Part shown: positions 1 to 15,557 of the stretch, piece after piece
Position numbering within the stretch: the first letter of the stretch is position 1
Layout: each line of letters opens with the position of its first letter
Source of the DNA: Mrakia gelida
Taxonomy: Eukaryota; Basidiomycota; Tremellomycetes; Cystofilobasidiales; Mrakiaceae
Reading direction: 5' to 3'
Length of the DNA: 64,000 nt
NCBI GenBank assembly: GCA_024345305.1
Contig: BRON01000007.1
Coordinates: forward strand, 310,001 to 374,000
The notes under the pieces: generated by a model
The model's database searches: none
Told to the model about the DNA's origin: nothing
What the model saw: only the letters and a program-made list of their open reading frames with translations
Made by a program: the position numbers and the translations under genes

Positions 1-3000
1 CCCCTCCCCTCCTTCACCAACTCCCCACTTCACCAGGATCCCCTTCCTCCATAACGTTCCCAACATGCGCCTCCCCTCTCAACCTCTCCCGACCCTCGTC
101 GTCCCTGTCCCATCATCGACTCTCGAGGACGTACTCGACTCCCACCGTCCCTCCAGCCTCGATGCTCTTCGCCGGGGGATCCACTTCTCCGCCCGCGAGA
201 GCTTCGACAGGGATCTCTACCGGGATGGGAGTAGCAGCAGGGGGTGGAAGAGTGAGAGCTCAGAGTCCCAGCTTGCTCAGTGGAGTGGGGAGGGCTGCTG
301 GAGGAGGAAGAGTCTTGACGAGAGCGAAGACGATGATGGGTCTGCCTGCGTTGGAACGAGGTCGAGAAGGGGGAGTAGAGGAGACCTTGGAGGACGAGGT
401 ATCGAGAAAGAAGTACGAGAAGAGGACCAAGGTGGTCAAGGAGATATGGGAGAGCGAGAGAGTGTACGTTGAAGGCTTGGAGGTCATCATCAAGGTGAGC
501 TCGCTTCCTCTGTTCCCCTTTCCCTCCTCGACGCGTGTCCACTTCGAGCTGACCTTCTTTCCGATCCTTCAGCACTTCCTCAACCCTCTCCTCGCAACCT
601 CCGAAGACCCTTACCCCATCCTACCCAAGAAAACCATCCAAGAACTCTTCCAAAACATCACTCAAATCCACTCCTTCAGCCTCACCCTCCTCGCCGGAAT
701 CTCAACGTGTCTCCCTCTCCCTCTTCTCTCACCCTCTACCACCGCAACCTCAGCACCCCCTCACCAACTCACCACTCCCATCCCACCTCTCGCACTCGGC
801 TCTCCCTCCTCCCGTCACCTCATCCTCCCAATCCTCGAACTCCCCTCCTCAGCAACCTCAACCCTCCGAGCCCACTCTCCTCGATCCTCTCCTCGCCCAC
901 TCTCCCTCCCAGCGGAACTCCTCGCCGTCCCTTCACCCCTTCAGGTCATCGCTCCCATCTTCAAAGTCCTCGCGGAACACGCACCGTTCATGTCGCTCTA
1001 CCACCCGTTCATCTCCAACTTCGCGACGAGCTCCAAGCTGTTGAGCGATTTGAGGAAGGAGGGAGGTCCGTTTGCGAAGTGGTTGAACGAGAGGGAGAAG
1101 CATGAGGGGTGTAAGAAGTTGAGACTTGGGGACTGGCTGTTGAGCGTGGTGCAGAGGGTGCCAAGGTATCTTTTGTTGATCAAGGTGAGTCGCCTGTCTG
1201 CTTTTCGACGCGCGAGCCGAGCGAGACGAAATCGAGCTGACCTCTTCTCGATGTGTGTTCGCGGCAGGACCTGTTAAAATGCACGCCTGAGGAGGACCCG
1301 GAACGGAAGGAGCTAGAGAAGGTGTTGGAGGTTGTCGATAAGAGTGAGTTCGGTCGCGTCGAACAGGAGGAGTCGAGATTCGAGCTGACCTTCGTCGTCC
1401 CCTTTCCCTTCCTACCTTCAGTCACCGAGACTCTCAACGCTCGACTTCACGACATCGCTGCTATTCAAAACCTCATTGCTCTTCACCGATCCTTCACCTC
1501 TCTCCCCGACGGCTTCTCGTTCGTCGTTCCAGGTCGAAGACTTCTGAAACAAGGTTGGTCGCGTCGCGGAATCCCTTTCCCTTCCTTGTCGCTCTCGCTG
1601 GTCTCATCTCTTCTTCTTTTCTCTTCTAGGCGACCTCGTGAAAGTCTGCCGTCGTCGAGACGAGGATCGCACCTTCTGGCTCTTCACCGACTGCCTCATC
1701 TACGGAACGACGGCCTCGACCTCCTCCTTCCCTCTCTCCTCGTCTCGCTCGGTCGCTGGACTCTCGAACTGGATGTCGATGATGACGTCTCCCTCCCCCC
1801 AGGAGAACTCTTCCTTCGTTCGGACGAGGACCAAGTCGGAATCGAAACCATCGCACTCGCCTCACGTGTCGATGGACTTCTCGACATCGGCGGGAGACAA
1901 GGGTCGATTCGTCTTTCATCGGAAGTTGGAGTTGGAGGATTTGACGGTGGTTGGAGTGGAGGACTCGAAGAGCAATCAGTTCAGCTTCGAGCTTCTGAGT
2001 CCGGATAAGAGCTTCGCGGTCGTTGCTTGTGAGTTTGGTCGATCTTCGCGCTGGAGGCTTCGAGCACAGACGAGATGTGAAAATTCGAGACTGACGCGAC
2101 CTCCCTCCTCTCCGACGTTTCCTCTCGCGCAGGCTCTCAAGAGGAGAAGGAGGAATGGATGGACGCGATCCGAGACGCTCGAATGGAACTTCTCTCGAGT
2201 CTTCGGACGCTCAAGACGGACGAGGAGCACACGATGCGTCGACATCGTCGTCGATCCCTTCAAGCCATGCCCTTCCCCTCCTCCCTCGACCAAGACAACC
2301 AAGTCGCGTCCGTCATTTCTCCCCCTCGAGCACCGAGTCACCCGAACCGACCTTCGACCGACAGCGGTCCCATCTCAATCGGAGGAGGATCCTACGCGTC
2401 GTCGTCGGACGGAACGAGTTCGCAGACGGTGGAGAGCTTCATCGCTGCTGTTTGGGTGCCGGATTCGAGGACGGAGAAGTGCATGAGGTGTCACGAGCCG
2501 TTCACGGTTTTCAGGAGGAGACATCACTGTAGGCTTTGCGGGTTGGTGTGCTGCCACTGGTGTTCGACGAAGGGGAGTTCGACTTTCGACGCGTCTTTCC
2601 CTTTCTCTTCTTGCCCTCTTCCGCTTTCTGACTCCGCTTTGCCACTCTATTGCAGACCTTCACCATCAACGACTCTACCAAACCCAACTCCTCCACCCAA
2701 CCCGTCCGAGCTTGCGATCCCTGCTACGCCGCACTCTTCACTCCCGCCTCCTCCTCGGCCACCTCTCCTTCCTCCTCCCTCAACCGAACTCAAGCCAGCA
2801 ACATCGGACCCGATCGACCTCCCTCCCTCACCAACCGATCATCTCAACACTCCGACTCCAGTGCTCCCTCAACTCCCAACGATTCGGCCATCCCTCTTCC
2901 CGATCTCCCCTCCGACTCGCCAACTCCCTCTCGACCCAACTCTCGCCCTCGTCCTCGAACTGGAGCTTCGGACTCCCCGACTACCTCCCTCTCCTCGGCC

Positions 3001-3360
3001 TCCTCAGCCATCGACGACTCCTCTCTTCCACTCGCACTCATCTCCAATCGACGAACCTCAGGTCTCGCGACCCTTCGACTCGAGTCACCCACCACCTCCA
3101 CCTCCTCGGACAGTCAATCAGACATCCGTCGCCGTCGTCTCTCAGGGATGAACGATCGCTTCTCCATCTTCGTCGGAGGCGGCCAGGGCGGTGCCGACTG
3201 GGGAGGAAGGGGAGAGATCAGCTCGAGGCACTCGTCGGGAGACTCGTCCTCTCTCCAGAAGAAGGAAGGCGGAGGAGGCGAAGTCGCGTACGGCGCTGTT
3301 GCTGGGAGGTTGAGGAGCGTGCTGAGGGAGCAGGCGGCTAGGAGCGGAAAGACGGAGTAG
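1..3360 (+). CDS. RhoGEF (DH)-PH-FYVE protein, 5' partial
   Basis: Likely guanine-nucleotide exchange factor for a Rho/Cdc42 GTPase, targeted to phosphoinositide membranes, with the domain order of animal FGD proteins. The frame is open to the left window edge, so the start may lie upstream. Exon 1 ends at 494 and exon 2 is 573-1184. The DH domain begins near nt 400 ([20 protein letters not shown]) and reaches the conserved VPRYLLLIK at about 1160. The PH domain starts near 1630 ([20 protein letters not shown]) and ends with [10 protein letters not shown]. The FYVE finger begins near 2455 ([20 protein letters not shown]) and is completed in the next exon by VRACDPCY. A Pro/Ser-rich insert of roughly 80 residues splits the DH domain. 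The C-terminal tail is Ser/Pro-rich and ends in TAG at 3358. Domain identity is clear; the GTPase target is inferred. Confidence 0.85.
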
Positions 3361-3938
3361 ATGCTGGAGCGGGGTAGGCTTCTTTTCTGATTGACTGTCT
3401 GTCTGTCTGTTCGTACACACGCAACGCGTTTCTCGTTTCTCGTTTCTCTCTCTTTCCACGACCTTAATATCATAACGACTTGGACTCCCTTATATGCTTT
3501 GCTTCTCTTGATGATCTACGTACTTAAAGACTCTTAATATTCGCTGCCTCTCTATAGTTCCCGACTCTTTATACACTCTATTCACGACCTTCTCTTTGCT
3601 CTTCGGTATCGACGCGTCGGACGACGAAGACCCATTCGAGCTGTCTTGCCGCCTCAGGCTCAACGCGAGAATCCCACTGCTCTGAAAAGCGAGATGGCTA
3701 TCTACTACAAGACTCAAGAGTCCTCAGCACCGAAAATCAAGACGCAAGACGAGCGAGCTGACCCAATCTCGTCCCTCCTCCTCCGTCTTCCGAACTCCCA
3801 TGCTCTCTTTCGCAGCCGGATCCGTGAAGGGTCAGCGCGAGCCGAAAGAAGCTTACCCAAGCCGAGGAAAACTCAGCCTCGACCTCTCGTCTTCTCTCGT
3901 CTTCCCCAACCACCACCACACCTCCACCAATCGAAAAG
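3361..3938. other. intergenic region
   Basis: Between the RhoGEF stop and the small Ser-rich gene. It holds a short TGTC-type repeat (about 3392-3412), a GACGCGTC palindrome at 3611 and AT-richer sequence (3465-3600) that probably contains the RhoGEF 3' UTR. No gene is supported on either strand. Confidence 0.5.
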
Positions 3939-4434
3939 ATGCAGTCTCATCGATCTTGCCTCTCCTCCACGTCTTCCTTCTCCTCTGCGTCGTCCTACGG
4001 CTCCCCTCCTCGTCCAAAACTCGTTCGTAGAGACACAGCTACTCCTCCTCCACTCCACAAGACCTCGACGAGTGCGTCCCAGCCCTCTTCGTCCCTCCTC
4101 CCCTCCCACCAACTCTTCCAGCTGACGCACATCCCACGACTCTCCCTTCTTCCCCCACCCAGGTGACACAACCATCTCCATCCTTCTCGCTCTCCTCAAC
4201 CCACATCCTCAAGCCCAGTCTCCAAGCGAAAGCTCCTCCTCCTCTTCCTCCTGGTCGATGAACGTCGACGCTCCTCCTCCTCCTTCGTCCCAGAAGCGAC
4301 CGTTGACGTGGACTCCTTCGCCCAACGAGACGCCAAGGTCGTTCTCCGGGGACAAGGGGCCCGAGGAGGCGGGCATAGGTGATGATGGCGGCGTGGGAGG
4401 TAGTTGGAGGAGGTGGAAGAAGGCGAAGAAGTGA
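3939..4434 (+). CDS. small Ser-rich basic protein, family member A (134 aa)
   Basis: I do not recognise the family. Two exons, 3939-4071 and 4163-4434, joined in phase 1 across a 91-nt intron with a CTGAC branch motif and CAG acceptor, give 134 residues. The N-terminal third is Ser/Pro-rich with VRRDTAT. The second exon opens with the hydrophobic segment DTTISILLALLNPHP, followed by a poly-Ser run, a Pro-rich stretch and a basic tail (SWRRWKKAKK). A second gene in this window (39303-39818, minus) has almost the same length, an intron at the same place and phase, and the same DTTxSILxxLLxPHP motif, which supports both as real genes. No signal peptide is seen and the hydrophobic stretch is too short for a membrane span. 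A short docking helix is one possibility. Confidence 0.6.
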
Positions 4435-4637
4435 GGTTGGACGAGGGGAAGATGGGTTGAGCGGAGGACGACGGGCGAGGGATGGTGGGGTACGAGAAGG
4501 TTGGACTGTACGATGAAGAGCTGTGCGATGGTGATTTTGGGGTCTCTGCGATGTGTTGATGAAGCGAGTCTGATGCAGAGAACAAGAGAGTCAGAGAGAG
4601 TTCGACGCGTCTGAACGAGGGTCGCGAAGACGAACCT

Positions 4638-5637
4638 TCACTCCGTCTCCGAGGCAGGAGCCATCCAGACCTCGTCGATCCCGACGTCGTACTCTCCAGT
4701 AGGTACAGACCCAGTTTCGGGTAGCCACTGTTCTCGAAGAGCGATGCCGACTGAGGGAGGAGAGAGAGAGCAAGGTCAGCGTCGAAGTCGACCCGGGAAA
4801 AAGGAGGAAAAGAGCTCAAACTCACCAAGCTTAGGTCCATCGACGCCTTTCGCAGCAGAGAACGCTCGGTAAGAAGTGATGTATCGATCGTAGTATCCCT
4901 TCCCGTGTCCTAAGCGAGAAATGAGAGGCGACGAGGGAGTGGGAGAGAAGGCGACGCCTGGAGGAGGAGAGCGAAGCGAGAAAAGGGAAGGGAATGAGCT
5001 CGAGCGAAGACAACGCCGGAAAGCAGGTTCAGAGGCACGAACCTGGGCAGAGAATAAGGTCGAGAGGAGGAGATCCATCGAGGAGCGAGTTGGCTGAGCG
5101 AAAAGAAGACGGGACGCGATGAGCTCGAGGAAAGGAGAAGGAAGGAAGGAGTCGAGCTCGAGCTCACCATCTTCCCTCTTTGACCCGTCTTCCCTCTCCA
5201 ACCCAACGACGGGGATCCCCCAGTTGTCTCTGTTGGAACCCAGATCTTCTCCATCGTAGACTCTGACCATGCTCATGTTTCCTCCCTTGGGGATGAAGGG
5301 GACGAAGACTCGTTTCCCTTTGGAGAGGGCGTCGTTGATGATGGGAAGCGTTTGGATCTCGGAGTGAGGCATGGACAGGTAGACCGAGAGCGATTGGGAG
5401 GAGGTGTAGATGGGAGAGGAGAGGAGGTATTGGAGGACTCCAGCGGCTGTGGAAAGAACGAGGAGAGAAAGCGGCGACTTCGTGAGCAAAGGCAAGGGAC
5501 GAGGGAGGAAGGAGGGTGAGAGGGAGAAGAAAGGTGAACGAACACTGCTCAGACACGGCTGAGGGAGGCAGGGATTTCAAGGTAGCCTGGACCAACTTCC
5601 TGAGAGTCCTCTTGAGCGTAGGGAGGGGCGATGTCAT
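4638..5637 (-). CDS. FAU1: 5-formyltetrahydrofolate cyclo-ligase
   Basis: Catalyses ATP-dependent conversion of 5-formyl-tetrahydrofolate to 5,10-methenyl-tetrahydrofolate in one-carbon metabolism. Start ATG at 5637 (MTSPLPTLKRTLRK). The first intron (5543-5447) joins phase 1 to give ...SEQSAGVLQYLLSS. Family landmarks follow in order: YLSMPHSEIQT, GKRVFVPFIP, LDLILCPGVAFSP, the active-site signature RLGHGKGYYDRY, and a last exon reading VGIALREQWLP and ending ASETE before TGA (4640-4638). All introns show CTGAC branch motifs. Length is close to the family's usual 200 residues or so. The neighbouring small gene ends about 200 bp away in convergent orientation. Confidence 0.88.
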
Positions 5638-6251
5638 GGTCTGGGAGCCGGAGGGGAAGGGGAGAGAGAAGAGGGAGGTGATGATGGCGGTTCGAGGTGG
5701 CCTTTTCGCCTTCTTCTCGGCCCATCTCCCCTCCTTTTCTCGTCGCCAAGGGATCGAGATTTGAAGAGGTTCTGGGAGGAGCTTGGTCCGCAGAGGAACG
5801 AGCAAAAGTGAGAGGGAACGAACGACGAAACTTTCCGCTCGACCTCGAGACCAGCACTCCGCGACGCGTCCTCGCTCGCTCCCTCGCTCGAAGAAGAAAA
5901 GGAATCTTCATAAGGACGTTTCCAGATGTTTCCAAGCGAGCAAGAAAGAGAGGCGAAGGGAATGCGTATGTGTGTTCAGGGGTAGGAGAGAGAGAAAGAG
6001 AGATCAAACGAATGAAGCAAGAAATAAGGAAGAACGAGGGAGCGAGAGGGAATCAAAACGAAGGGAACGTGAGAGAGGGTGGCCGAACGATAGAGGAGTG
6101 TAAAGGTATGAACAGCGGTCTTGTTGCCCAAACTGTAGCGATGAAAAGGAAGCAGCGAAGAGAGAGAGAGAAAGGGAAGCGAATGGAACGAAGCAAAGCA
6201 AAAGGGACGACGAGACGAGCGAGTAGACGGGAAGACGGCGGCGGGAGGGGA
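5638..6251. other. intergenic region, cyclo-ligase promoter and kinase 3' flank
   Basis: Lies upstream of the cyclo-ligase start and downstream of the kinase stop, both on the minus strand. It is purine-rich on the plus strand and has a GACGCGTC palindrome at 5873. No further coding region is supported. Confidence 0.4.
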
Positions 6252-9329
<3,078 letters not shown>

Positions 9330-10089
9330 GATGCTGATCTATCTATATCCTAGTTCCCTGGAGTCCTTGAAGTGGTCTTGCTTGTGAGCTTGGAGGTCGA
9401 TGGGTGCTGTTTGGGTTCCTTGACCGAGAGATCTCTCCTGTCTTCGCTCGTCCAAAGCATAAGCTCAAGGTCAGCTCCAACTCTCACCCACTCTATATAC
9501 GAAAAAGTTCACCTTGAGGTGGGGGAAGCGAAGAACGGAAGGGAAGAGGGAGGGAAAGCAGGGGGTGGGTGTTAGAGAGGAGCTCGCAAGGGAGGAGAGG
9601 GGCAAGCTCGCTCGTTCGACGGAAGGCCGTCCGTTCGTCGTCGATGTCCTCCCTTTCCCTCCTCTTCCTGCTGCTGCTGCCTCCTTTCTCTTTCCTTGGT
9701 AACGCGTTTGAGAAAAGAGGTAGAGATCGTGCAAAAAGTCGTTAAAAAATGGGTGGGTGTACAAACAAAGTGAGCGAGGAAAGCAAAGGAAAAAGCAAAA
9801 GAGGCGCGTGAAGAGGCAGGCGAGAAAGAAATCAACCGAAAGAAAAAAGGGAACCATGAACGAGCAGGAGAGAACGATCGATAGAGTCTATAGTGGTGTA
9901 GGATGGAAAAGAGAGAGAAGAGTCTACCAATCCGATCCCATGAGTCCACTCAGGACGGGTGGGGGAGGGGGTGGAAAGAGTGCTGAAAGAGCGTCGAGAG
10001 GGAAACGGCGACGACGTCAGTTTTCGCTCGACTTTCTCGTTCTTCGCAGCGAAAGGGAGGCAGAGGAACGCACGAGATGGTGTGTGGGG
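9330..10089. other. intergenic region
   Basis: Between the hydrolase stop and the kinase start. It contains the kinase 5' leader and promoter and the hydrolase 3' UTR. Purine-rich and AT-richer patches around 9700-9900. No convincing exon on either strand. Confidence 0.4.
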
Positions 10090-13000
10090 TTATAGTTTGG
10101 GACTCAACATACCTCCCTCGTTCCTGCTCAGCGTGCTCGTTCTCAGATCCTTGACCGTCGACGAGTTGGGGAGGAGGGCGGACGTGACTCGACGGGATTG
10201 ACGAGGTCGGAGGGGTTCGAGCTGGTGTGACGAACGAGGCAGCAAGCGCAGATAGAACGAGTCAGCTCCGGTTCGCGTGAGAGAGAAGGGGGGAGGATGG
10301 GGAGAAAGAGGGAGGGTGAGGATGGGAGAAAGAACTAGCGAGACACCAACTCACCTTCCTCCTCAAATCCTTCATCTTCGCCGTCGCAGGCTGCCACTCT
10401 TCGAACCCGCTCCTCAACACATCCAGCTCCCTTCCGAACAGTTCCAAGACCAGAGGGTCTTCCATGATCCCTCGCTAAACACGTTCCGATCCGAAAACGA
10501 GGGACGGAGGTCAATTCGACGTTCGTTTCGTCGCGAGATTTGAGTCGAAGAAAGGTCCTGAACGACTCACCAAGATCCAAGGAATCTCGTAGGAGTTCTT
10601 CGCCTCGGTAGCGAGGAACTCCTCGACCTCGAGCGTCCCAGGGGCAGCTTTGCTCGGCGTTGTTTCGAACAGGTAGCGGACGGCGAGGCTGCGACGAAGA
10701 CGAGAATGGACGAAGTCAGCGTCTTGTCTTCGTCTCGAGCGTCTCAAAACAAAGAGCGCCTCGAAAGGAGAGAAATGCTGCACTCACTCATAAGACCTAT
10801 CCTCTTTGTAAGCCGTCGAATGACCCACGCCCGTCAATCCGGACGCGACGACCTCGGAGAGATGAGCGACCATGCCTCCGTCGGAGAGACCAGCATTTCG
10901 GAGTTGGAGGCAGAAGATCAGGAGGTTGGTTACGAAGTCGGACGCACTGTGGATGAACAGACCAATGAGACGAAGCGCGACGGTCAGTATCGAGCGCGAA
11001 GGCTGAAGGAGACGGGGGAGAGAGGGAAAGGGGACGAACGAGTAAGCAGCTCCATCGATGTGCAAAACTCGAAGGATGGAAGGATGAGAGACGGGAGAGA
11101 AGATGGCCCCGTAGACAGGGACGACTCTGATCGAACGAAACGAATAGAAGGAGTCAGAGACGTCGCGGTTTGAAACGAATCGATGAAGGAAAGGGACTCA
11201 CTGATCGTTCAAGGAAGCTACGTAGACGAACTTGACTCCGTGGTCGAGAGCACTAGAGAGGGACGCAGTGTAGGCTCTTGAGACGGCGCTCTCGGTGTCC
11301 TGCGAGTCGAAGAGGGGAAGGGACGACGGGTCAGTCTCGTGAAGAACGACGCGAGACGTACGAAGGGTTCGACTGACCTGGAACTCGAACAGCTCGTGGG
11401 CAGCCGCATTCTCAAAGTACTGGAGGTAAGGCATGATGACCGAGGAGGAGTTGAGGTAGGAGAGAGGACCGACGTGGACTCCGCCTGCGAAAGATAAGGT
11501 CAGATCTGCCGCGTCTCGTTCTCGTCTTCCCTCCTCCTCGCACTCCTCGAACTCACAGATCCCCAACATCACAACCTTAGGCAACGGATCTCCCTTCCTC
11601 TTCTGGATCGGCATCCTCGTCGGCCCAAACGCGTTCTCGAGTCGATGAACCGCGTCCTCGTTGTGAGCCGAACGAAGATGACCTTGCTCGTAGAGTCTGT
11701 TGAGGAGGTGGGTGGAGACGGGGCAGCCTGATCAATCGCACCAGGAACGAACGAAAGACGAATCGAAAGGAGAGTCAGCCTCAGGAAAGCTCGACGAGCG
11801 AAACGACAGAACGAAGAAAACAGAAGGGAAGAAGAGGACGCGACTCACCCTGCGAATGAGTAGCCACCAAAACTGCATCCGCACACCTGAGATCCTCCAC
11901 CCACTCCGGTCTCGACAGATACTCCTTGAACAACCTATCCACCCTATCCTCCACCTTCCCTTCTCCCTCCAGAGGCATCACCGTTAACTTCTCCAGCCCT
12001 CCCATCCCCAACCCACCCTCCCCCCCTCCCACTCCTTCACCGCCAAGATAGCGCCTCACAGCCTCCTCCATCTTCTTCCCAAACGCACTACTCGTCCCCG
12101 TCGGTTCTCCAGCAATGTACCGAACGATAGCGTTGGGGAACCAGCCGTGCACGGACAGGATTACCACGCGTTTGATCTCTCCTCCTCCTCCTCCTGCTCC
12201 TCCTGCCGTTCGAGAAGAAGGGGGAAAGGGAAGACCCGAGTGAAGCACAGACCACTCCTTCGGTAGCTCCCTTCCTCTCCTCCTCGCTGCTTCGAGCTTC
12301 GTCTCCCCCGCTCCTTCGACAGTCGGCGTTCGAGCGTGAGGGTGAGCGTGGGAGGAGAACGACGAGGAGGTCGCGCCTGCGAACGCGCCGAGGACAGAGA
12401 GTGTCTTCTTCGCGAGGGATTTGGGAGGAGGAGGAGGGATGTTTCGTGGTGGACGGGAGAAGATGTCGTTGAAGGTTGGCAAGACGAGGTTGGGAGGTGG
12501 AGGCGGTTTGAGCGTTGAGGAGGAGGCTGAGCGGGAGACCTTGTTCGAGGTGAGGGGGTCGGCTGGGCGAGTGACGGAGAGGGAGTTAGGTGAGGAGGGA
12601 GCGGCGGCGATAGTTGTGCTGGACTTCTTGCCTCGGATGCTGGCGGGAGGGGAAGGGGTGGGACGCGTCGAAGGCGAAGAGGGAACGGCGAGCGACGACG
12701 AGGCTGAAGATGGCGCTGTTTCCTCGTCGATATCCATGACTTCCATCCGATCCGTGAGTTCCGGAGGTGGTTTGGAGAAGGTGGGAGGAGGGAGAGCTTT
12801 GGCGGCGATGAAAGAGAGCCAGGAAGCGTAGGTGGTTGGTTGAGCGACGGAGGACGAAGAGGGGAGGATGAGATCTGTGGAGGATGATTCGGTTGGAGTG
12901 AAGGCAGGTTCTAAGGGTTGCTCCTCGACTGGAGGAGGAGGAGGTAGCGGTGGTAGGGATGAAGTAACTGGAGAGGGAGAGGCAGCGGTTGTTGGCCAAA

Positions 13001-15251
13001 CCCAAGCGAGGTAAGACGAGGTTGCCGGAGGAGGAGGTTGAACCGACGCGGTCGCTGCTGATTCCTCGACGATCACTGATGCAGAGGGAGACGCTTCTAC
13101 GACGTGCTCTTCCTCTCGATGGACCTCCTGCTGCTGCTCCTCCTCCTGCACCATCGAGACCACGTCCTTCCTCGACCCTCCTCCTCCCCCCATCCCAGGC
13201 ACGTACCCCCACCACCCTCCGCCTGGCTTCCCTCTCTCACTCACACCCACGTCCCCAACTTCCTCAGACTCAGGCTCAGCCGTAACAACCTCCCTGCCCA
13301 ACGAAGAAGGCACGATCGGACGCGTGCTTCCGTAGGAGCTCGGTCCAGGCGAGGGGGACGATCCGAACGACGATTTCCTCGCAATGGGGATGGAGGGAGA
13401 CGAGTTGGATTTGATGCTTGGTGCTGGGGAGGAGGTTGGTGAAGTGGAAGAAGGAGGAGGAGCGAGAGAGGGCTGTGGTTGTATCTGGGAGAGGGGAGCT
13501 GGTGCTGTTGGTTTGGAAGAGAGGGAGGTGGACGAGGGAGTTCGACGGAACCAGCTTGAGGAGGTTGGAGGTGGGATGGATTCGACGACGAGAGGAGTCG
13601 GTGTTGATTCTGATGCTGGTGAAGGGGGAAGGGGAGGGGTTGGAGCGGGTGGTGAAGGAGGAGGATTCGCGTCGACGGGGAGAGGAGGTGGGGCTGGTCG
13701 AAGAGTGCTCGTGCTCGTCGCTCTTGAGAGCCATCCGAGTCGACTGGGAGTGGTAGGAGGAGCGGCAGGTAGTTCTGGCGCGAGGGCGGATTGAGGTTGG
13801 GGAATCGCAGCGACGATCTCGGGCTGAGGAGCAGGAGGAGGAGGAGCGACAACGAGCTCCTCGACAGGCGACGACGCGACCTTCGAACTCGACGCTCCTG
13901 CTTCCACCCCCTTCACCGTGCTCGACCTGAAGAACCAAGATCCTCCTCCCCCTCCAGCCCTCCCTCTCTCAACCTCTTTCACACTCCCATCCTCCTCCAC
14001 CACCGACGGCGTCGTAGGCGTCTCCCTCCCCGACGCGCTCCCCTCTTCCTCTCCCACAGGCGTCAACCCCTCAGCCGGCGTATTCGGCAACGTGTTCACC
14101 TCTCCCACGTAAGCCACCCTGGTAGGCAGCGGAATCGGGATCCTCCGTAGCCAGCTTGATCGTTTCTCTGGTGGAGGAGGGTAAGGGAGGGTGAGGGAGT
14201 GAGAGGGAGAGGTGGGTGCGAGACCTGGGAGAAAGGTGTGCGAGTTTGAGGGGAGAACGTGAGAGGGGAGGGGAGCTGGTTCGTGAGGTGGTGCGCTGTA
14301 AGAAAGGGAAGATGAAGGGTCAGAGCTGAGATGGGGCGAGGAGAAGAGAGGAGAGGGAGAGAGAGGGACGAACGAGGTGAGAGAGGGGTCGATGGAAGGT
14401 GAGCTCGCTTCGCTTGAAGCTTGAGGCGAGGAGAGGGTCGTAGGAGTCGGTTCGAGAGTCGTTGCTGGCGGTGCTGGGTCTTGTACGAGTGCCGTCGAAG
14501 CCACCTCGGGTGTTGAAACCTCTCTACGATGAGGCACCCTCTCGCCCGTCTCCATCACCTCGTCTTGATCGATCCCTCCTCCTCCCCATCCGAACCAAGT
14601 ACTCGGTCTCCCTCCTGTCGACCCACTAGGATGTCGAAGCTTACTCCTCTTCGTCGTCGTCTCGCCTTCTTCTTCTTCCACCTTGAGAGCGACTTCTATG
14701 GGCGTTGGCGGAGGAGGAGGAGGAGGTGGTGAAGGTGAAGTCGACGTCTCGTCCCTCCCTTCCACCCTCACCTCGCTGGGACTCGTCGAACCTCTCCTCT
14801 TCCCTAAGAACATAGCTTCCTCTCCTCCCCCTTCTCCTCCAAACTCACTCGTCACTACCACTCCTACAGGCTGTTTCCTCCCCTTGCCAGCCTTAGCTTT
14901 CGCGGCAGCTTCCACCCTCGCTTGAGCAGCACTCTCGTCGTCTCGCTCGAGAGCCCGTTTCATGGCGTCCTGACTGCTGTAAGAGAGTCCTCTCGAAGGA
15001 GGTGAGGGTGTGGGTGCTGCTGCGGACGAGGTTGGGGGTGAGAGAGAGGAGGAGGTGGAAGGAGGAGGAGGGAGGAAAGCGACGGGTTGAACTTGAGCTG
15101 TGACGTTCGAGAGCGAGAGCGAAGGAGGAGCGGGTGTTGTCGAAGTGGAACGAGCTTTCCAAGTTCGAGTGGAGGAGAAGCCGGTTGCTGTAGACGAAGC
15201 TGAGGAAGGGCGACGACGGGGGAGGGGGAGGAGGGAGGGAGGAGGGACCAT
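10090..15251 (-). CDS. large fungal alpha/beta-hydrolase-domain protein with long disordered N-terminus
   Basis: Putative serine hydrolase, substrate unknown. One exon of more than 3 kb codes a disordered region rich in Ser, Pro and Thr (about 900 residues), then the catalytic part: VVILSVHGWFPNAIVRYIAGE, PTGTSSAFG, DAVLVATHSQG with the nucleophile serine in HSQG, and then CPVSTHLLNRLYEQ, KVVMLGICGVHVGPLSYLN, FVYVASLNDQ, and GHSTAYKEDRSYEL with a candidate catalytic histidine. The last exon ends SRNEGGMLSPKL before TAA at 10092-10090. The frame stays open upstream to about 15341 without an ATG, so I chose the first in-frame ATG at 15251 (MVPPPSLL). A 5' exon further upstream is possible. I recall similar proteins being described as YMC020W-like hydrolases, with moderate confidence. 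Confidence 0.75.
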
Positions 15252-15557
15252 GGACGTTGCAGAGAGAGGAGAAGGGAAGGTCGAACGAGGTGTGAGAGAC
15301 TCGGGCACCTTCTCCGCTTGCTTTCTTTCCCGAGCAGACACGTTCCAAAGAAATCTCGAATCGTGGGCTCTCTATCTGCTCTTCGAGCTGCTTATCTACC
15401 TATGCAACTCAGGTATCTTTTTTGCGTCCGGAACTCCCAAACGAAGCCAGCTTCTTCTTCAGTCGCGACCGGGCTCGTCCCTCTGCTCCCTCTCTTGCGA
15501 AAGCCGTTCCAAGATTACCGAGAAGAGTCACATCATGGATCGTGTGCTATAACTCGT

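Noticed and set aside
4196..4840. Minus-strand frame rich in Ser opposite small gene A and the cyclo-ligase 3' end
   Set aside because: It spans a real cyclo-ligase intron and exon in the wrong frame and is complementary to the spliced small gene.
12421..13794. Long open frames on the plus strand opposite the hydrolase exon
   Set aside because: They mirror the low-complexity coding strand (Gly/Glu/Arg repeats) and have no family motif or splice structure.
15252..15341. Extension of the hydrolase reading frame to a non-ATG start at 15341
   Set aside because: The frame is open, but the first codon there is GTG. Eukaryotic GTG starts are rare, and the first in-frame ATG (15251) is a simpler choice.
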